Shown: in pieces, positions 58,961 through 64,000 of the stretch | Layout of the letters: every line of letters begins with the position of its first letter | Position numbering within the stretch: position 1 is the stretch's first letter | Assembly (NCBI GenBank): GCA_030549495.1 | Contig: JAUIRK010000341.1 | Location: 62,001 to 126,000 of the forward strand | Reading direction: 5' to 3' | DNA: 64,000 nucleotides | Origin: Nectonema munidae | Taxonomy: Eukaryota; Nematomorpha; Nectonematoida; Nectonematidae | The notes under the pieces: generated by a model | Databases searched by the model: none | Told to the model about the DNA's origin: nothing | Seen by the model: the letters and a program-made list of their open reading frames with translations, nothing else | Translations under genes and position numbers: made by a program

Positions 58961-61900
58961 ACCTTTCTTAAGCTTATTTTGATTATTAAATATTTTTTAA
59001 AATTAAGTATTCATAAAAATTGTGGTAAAAATATTTTTAATGTCATTTTAGTAGTAAACTTACGTGTTTTTTGTGTTTTTAGTATTGCGGTAAAACAAAT
59101 TTTTATATGTAGTTCAATTCTTTGATAAACATTTATCAAAGTTATGCATTTTATTTTATCTTTAATTTCAAGTTTATTGGATTATGTTAAAAAGAGCCAA
59201 ACTACGAGAAGTTAACTATTAGTTTATATTACAATAAAGTCGGGTGCTGAAGCCCCATATGCCTCTGGCTGAATACACGCCTGATGCTGTCACTCAATAT
59301 GTTTGTCAGTGAGTGCGTCGTAGGCATGCTTTAGCAAACTCAGACGTAGTAACTTGCAGCCAAACAAAATAGAGGTATGCTTTGAAATATTCGCAGTAGT
59401 TTATAAAATGTATCTTTTAATTATTCCTTAAAAAATAATAAGGATTTATGACATTCCCATCTGTCATGTATGTCAAAGACACACATTTGAATTATGTAAA
59501 GGTAGATGTGATTTTTAAAACGTTTACCGATTAGTTACATTTTTGCAAAGCAATTTTTTAAGTGTATGTACGCAGCAATGGTTCTGCGCCAGCTATGAAC
59601 ACACAATGCTACCGAAACTGTTTCTTGACATTTTTCACGGATGCCATCAGCTTAACAACGCCGTTTATAAAGCACATTTGGCCTTCTGTGTGAATAGCAC
59701 GAACACGATTTCTAGGATACAATGCACACTACATTCTTGGAGAAAATGAGAAAGCCTAAATCCCATCTTTGAGGTTATACATATCTATGCAATGAGTTGG
59801 CCTTGTTCAATCATTTATAGTACAAAGCAATTAGCTCGCTTGCCACCACATTTACAACTGCATAATCACCAACCAACATCTTTCCTCCAATTTCTTCACA
59901 CAACCTTAGATTAATATTACAACTGTTTTAAAGCAACTTAATTTTATAATTTCTCTTTCAGCTTTCAAGGGAATCCCATTAATGACCAGAGGCAGGGGGA
60001 ACATTTTGGTCCGCTCCTCAACTTTCTTTGAATAAAACATGAATTAAATCCCTTTAAATTTCGCGACTTTCTTTGAATACGGATTTAATAAAAAATGACA
60101 AAGATTTATTATAAATTCAACAGTCAACGCATTTAAATTATGATGAATGGGTATTCATTTACGAGAGTAACCTTCAATTTTCACATTCTTTTCCCTGTTA
60201 GAAAGTGCTTGGTAGTTGGACCTTTTTGCTGCAGAGAGCAGTTTGCTGTTGTTGCCGCCCATTAGTGTTGAAAAATAAGCGAAAATTATAGAACCGGTTT
60301 GCTAAGATAACAATTTTCCAAAACCGATCATATATTTATGAAAACATGTCACATTTATAGAGCTATAATAATAATTAATCATACATCCAAGATGTGCGTA
60401 AAAAACGGGTTATCTTCTATATCTCAAGCTTTCGCATAAACAAACAAAAAACTTTGTTTATTTTTTGAAATGGAGGCTGTTTTTATCCTCATTTTTTCCT
60501 AAAAATAACACCTTAGATTCTTAGAAAGCATGAAACAATCAATAATCTTTCAGATATATTTCATCAAAGAGTTCAAATAAATATTTTGCAAAAGAAAAAG
60601 CTCTTTTGATTGTGAATGTTTCATTCGTATCGTTTTCATCAATATGTCAGTTCTAAGTGAAACAACACATAATTAGAGTATACAAACTTAAAAAAATACA
60701 CATGAAGTAGAGCTTCAACCAATTTTCAAAAAACATTTCCTTTTAACCGAATATACCTAAAACTTTCTAATGCACTTTTAAACATGATAAAAAGATTAAT
60801 CATATAAAGAAGACTGGTCCATCAAACTCTACAATCTAAAATCAAATTGATCACTTTACCAACAAATAGTTCTTTAAAATTTAATTCTTAAAAAATCTTG
60901 AAATTACCTTAATATTTTTTAAATGTTATTAAATATAATTAAAAAATAAATAATTGTTAAGTTATACCGAAATAAACCATTAAAAATGACATTTTTGTCA
61001 GTTTGGAATAGCCAGTAGTAAGTTTCGTTTATAATAAAGATTTTCAAAACTGGTTCCCACACATAACACGGAGTATAAGAAAAAATGTTTAGCTTGGAGG
61101 CATAGATTAAGCATAGGGTATTTCTCGTACCTTTAACTAGACTTTTTTGAAATAGAGATGAATGGCATAGAAGTAGTAAAATAACTGATTTTACATTAAC
61201 ATTTTATCATCTAGAAAAGTGTCAACCAGACACTAATAAAAAGTAACTCAAAGTCATAGGCGTTAGAAACACTTAAAAATCGTTAAACTACAGTCTAAAT
61301 CTATAAAGTTGCCACATATGTTATCTTAGTTTGCGAACATGCTAATTTGAAGGGTATATTCTTATTAAAATTGAAAGCTCTAAAAATTTATCTGAACAGA
61401 AAATGAAGATTTAACACAAACAAGCTTTTTTGAATCCAAACTGCTGAAATTAGCTGATATTCACGAATACCATATCTTCTTGAACTTAAAAAAAGATCAT
61501 ACAATGACATTTTTCTGCCACTTTATCGACTCAAATCTTCAAAATAATCATATTTTTTCAGAATAGCTACTCATTCAAATTCCTATCTCACTTTTTGATT
61601 AGATTGTAATTCTTTTAACTTTTTGAAAAGCAAAATAAAAACCGTATTTTTAGATAAATATAGTCGTGGCTGTATAACTAGATGTTTGAACCTCCATTTC
61701 ATTTCATTTTGTATTTATATTTATTTATTATTTTATGTCGAAATTATGTTTTAAATCCTAAAGAGCTTTCACACAGCAGACATTCCCGCTTGTCACTTTC
61801 TTCCCGAATCTCAAAAGAATGAGCACACAATGCCTATGCGCTATAATCAATGACATATTATCACCATAAACCAAGATTTTCCTGTGTGGATTATAGCGAA

Positions 61901-63503
61901 GTATTAGAGTATCTAATGTTACCTCATGAAGTTACACTAAAATTAAAACTACAGTAATTTCTATACAAGTAATATATCTAAGTTTATTATTTTCTTTGTA
62001 TTCAACGTTATCTGATTAATTTGACTAAAAATATATTTCCAATGATCTCAAAAATTATAAAAGTGTTAAAAAAGTTATCTTTAGTTTTTAAAGAGACTTT
62101 GTTTTCAATGAATATGTCATTTTTGCTCATGGTGTGTTAAAGCGCAACTAATATCCTAGCGAAATATACAGCTTCTCCCATTCAAAGCAAGCCCACGTAA
62201 ACGTCATCAGCAACTGCTACACTAAGGAGGCTCTGGTGAGGGACGAGAGTTTCGCCCTGCAAAACTGAACTCCCAATGCCTTGTGGGATAAGTTTCTTGA
62301 ACCAAAGACGAAGGGTGAGGTAACCTTGATATTCAGGGGCGCTTAAGCCCTGTCAGCTACGCCCTATGTCCCAGCCATGAGTAAATGACTCCTATTATTT
62401 GACTGGAAATTGGTATAGATGCGACTCATCTAGGAGAAGGAAAACTCCGAAATCACAAAAAAAAGTTTTGTATGGCGGTAGACCAAAACGATGAAGCAAT
62501 ATGACCCAACGCTTGTAAAGTCAGAAGAAGGTTGCAACACTTTTCTCGGCTCCGGTCATCTCATTTTTCAAAGTCATTTGTTTTAGCTGTTAGAATGTGA
62601 AAGACAGTGGCATAGAAATTGTGCAAGCCCGCAATGTTTTACAAAAAGTCTTTGGCGAGGAATGATAGGCGGTAGGAACGGATTTTGTAGAGACTCGAAA
62701 TTCCGAGTCATAACTGACACAAAACGGATAGATAGTTGATTCAGTCGCTCTTAGCTAGGATGAGGTAAAATTCGGAAGCACCATCTATGCTGAGCAGTCA
62801 TATTCACGAGTACTCCTAAAGGGCTAGAAAAGATGCCCTTAAAATTGGCCACTTCAAAACTTAATATCTGGTTTTCTGCGGCTAGAGGTATTACGATACA
62901 TGCCGACAGAACATTTAAATCTGGAATATGAGAACTCTTTTAGAGAAGGAGAGATAAACTGCTTTTATTGTCCCACGACCTTGACATAACGTGAATGAAT
63001 ATTTAGTATTTCCAACACTCCTACGAAATACCTTAATTGATCCGTATGCTTCAAGCGAAGTGAGAAACGAAAAGGAAAACCAGTAGAATAAATATAAATG
63101 TATTCTTTAAGTATGATCAGCCTTTAAAAGCTATGTAAATAGTTTTTCGCATATTATTCCATTTTATGAAAGCATAATTTTAAGGCATATTGAAAAATAT
63201 CACGCGCTCATCTAGACCGCAAGTTTCACCCTTTTTCTCTCATGCACGCTTTTCAAGCTGAAAAATGTTTTGTGGAGTCTTATTTTTTTATTGCTACCAA
63301 TTTTATTTCTAGTCCTTTTATTTATCAAAAAAAGTAAACCGTTTTTAATCACTATTTTTTATTCGTATACTCAATTCATTTTTTATAGTAGACATTTTTA
63401 ACTCTGCTTATCTATGAAAAATAAATTGAATTTTATAAAATCTAATTATGTTAAGTTAAAATATTTATTCCAAAAAATATCTTGTTTAGTTGTTGTTGTT
63501 AGC
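58961..63503. other. Right flank without recognised genes
   Basis: AT-rich. A less AT-rich patch at 62160-62720 has fragmentary frames (ALWDKFLEPKTKGEVTLIF) that may be an old element but could not be assigned. Confidence 0.4.
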
Positions 63504-63914
63504 CCCTAGATCACTGGTTCCGAACCTTTTTTAGTTTGCGGCACCCTTGGCGAGCCTTTTAAAAATTCCTGGCACCCTTTGAGGAAAAACTTATTTAAAA
63601 TTTCCATAGTTTTTTCATTTCTACATCTGCATTGATGCAACAATACCTTATACAGAGATCATATAAAAAAAATTTATACTGATCCTGCTATCACAGAAAA
63701 TATAATAATACAAATATGTAATGTTAAGTTTTAAAGTAGTTGCACAATTTATTCAAGTAATTACAGTGTAACACTATGATATAAGACATAAAGCTTGAGT
63801 TAAAGTTAAAAACAATTATATAAATTTAATAAAAATAGTATCTAAGCTAAAAGTTAAATTCTTACGCCACCCTTTAGTGCCGCGGCACACTGGTTGGGAA
63901 TCACTGCCCTAGAT
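63504..63914. mobile_element. hAT MITE with perfect 8-bp duplication
   Basis: Element 63512-63906 (395 bp) begins CACTGGTTCCGAACC and ends GGTTGGGAATCACTG, imperfect inverted ends. CCCTAGAT stands directly on both sides (63504-63511 and 63907-63914). GCGGCACCC near the left end and its counterpart GTGCCGCGGCAC near the right are typical of one hAT MITE group. Non-coding. Confidence 0.9.
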
Positions 63915-64000
63915 TATACTATCTCTATATGAGTCAAACAAAAAAAAGTCAAAGCTTTGTTTTAACTGAGAGAGTATTTCCATAAAAGCAAGTACTCTCA

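Overview
The window looks like nuclear DNA of an AT-rich animal, most likely an arthropod. Evidence is spliced genes with GT..AG introns, an animal Csk kinase, an IGFBP-rP1-type gene and dense piggyBac, hAT, pogo and LINE debris. A copepod such as a sea louse would fit, but that is a guess. Only three host genes are clear, and they cover a small part of the 64 kb.

Layout: 0-7 kb is the minus-strand end of a secreted IGFBP-rP1-like gene. Its coding exon 1 is at 6190-6652 and an immunoglobulin half-exon at 906-1049. A nearly intact piggyBac (3014-5319) sits in the intron between them, and a hAT MITE with a perfect target duplication lies beyond the second exon (20-697). From 8 to 16 kb there is a 4.2-kb TTAA-flanked repeat (copy A) with an inserted FLYWCH/MULE fragment, a second piggyBac relic and inverted, diverged pieces of the same repeat. 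RpL11 (minus, 16588-17323) follows. From 17.9 to 30.9 kb the sequence reads as one hAT element with matching ends, filled by later insertions, including full-length copy B of the repeat and a third piggyBac inside a MITE.

From 31 to 38 kb lies a LINE (ORF1 plus endonuclease) apparently split by a reverse transcriptase-RNase H fragment and a pogo/Tigger transposon. From 38 to 44 kb is AT-rich sequence, one unidentified exon-like frame and a gag/protease fossil between short direct repeats. Csk is an intact single-exon frame at 44456-45814. From 46 to 56 kb are a further repeat copy, SINEs, a Tc1/mariner relic, hAT C-terminal scraps, a 21-bp heptad-coding minisatellite, a long palindrome and a G-poor island. 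From 57 to 59 kb is a decayed coding-like element; the rest is unassigned until a hAT MITE at 63.5 kb.

Main result: the 4.2-kb repeats (A at 8180-12397, B at 22232-26445, fragments elsewhere) appear to be large non-coding piggyBac-superfamily elements. They have 13-bp ends on TTAA, asymmetric subterminal palindromes, and two arrays of ~150-bp units that look like distant inverted relatives around a ~1-kb core. Two coding piggyBacs here share the same end layout. Coordinates of decayed repeats are approximate; no database search was possible.
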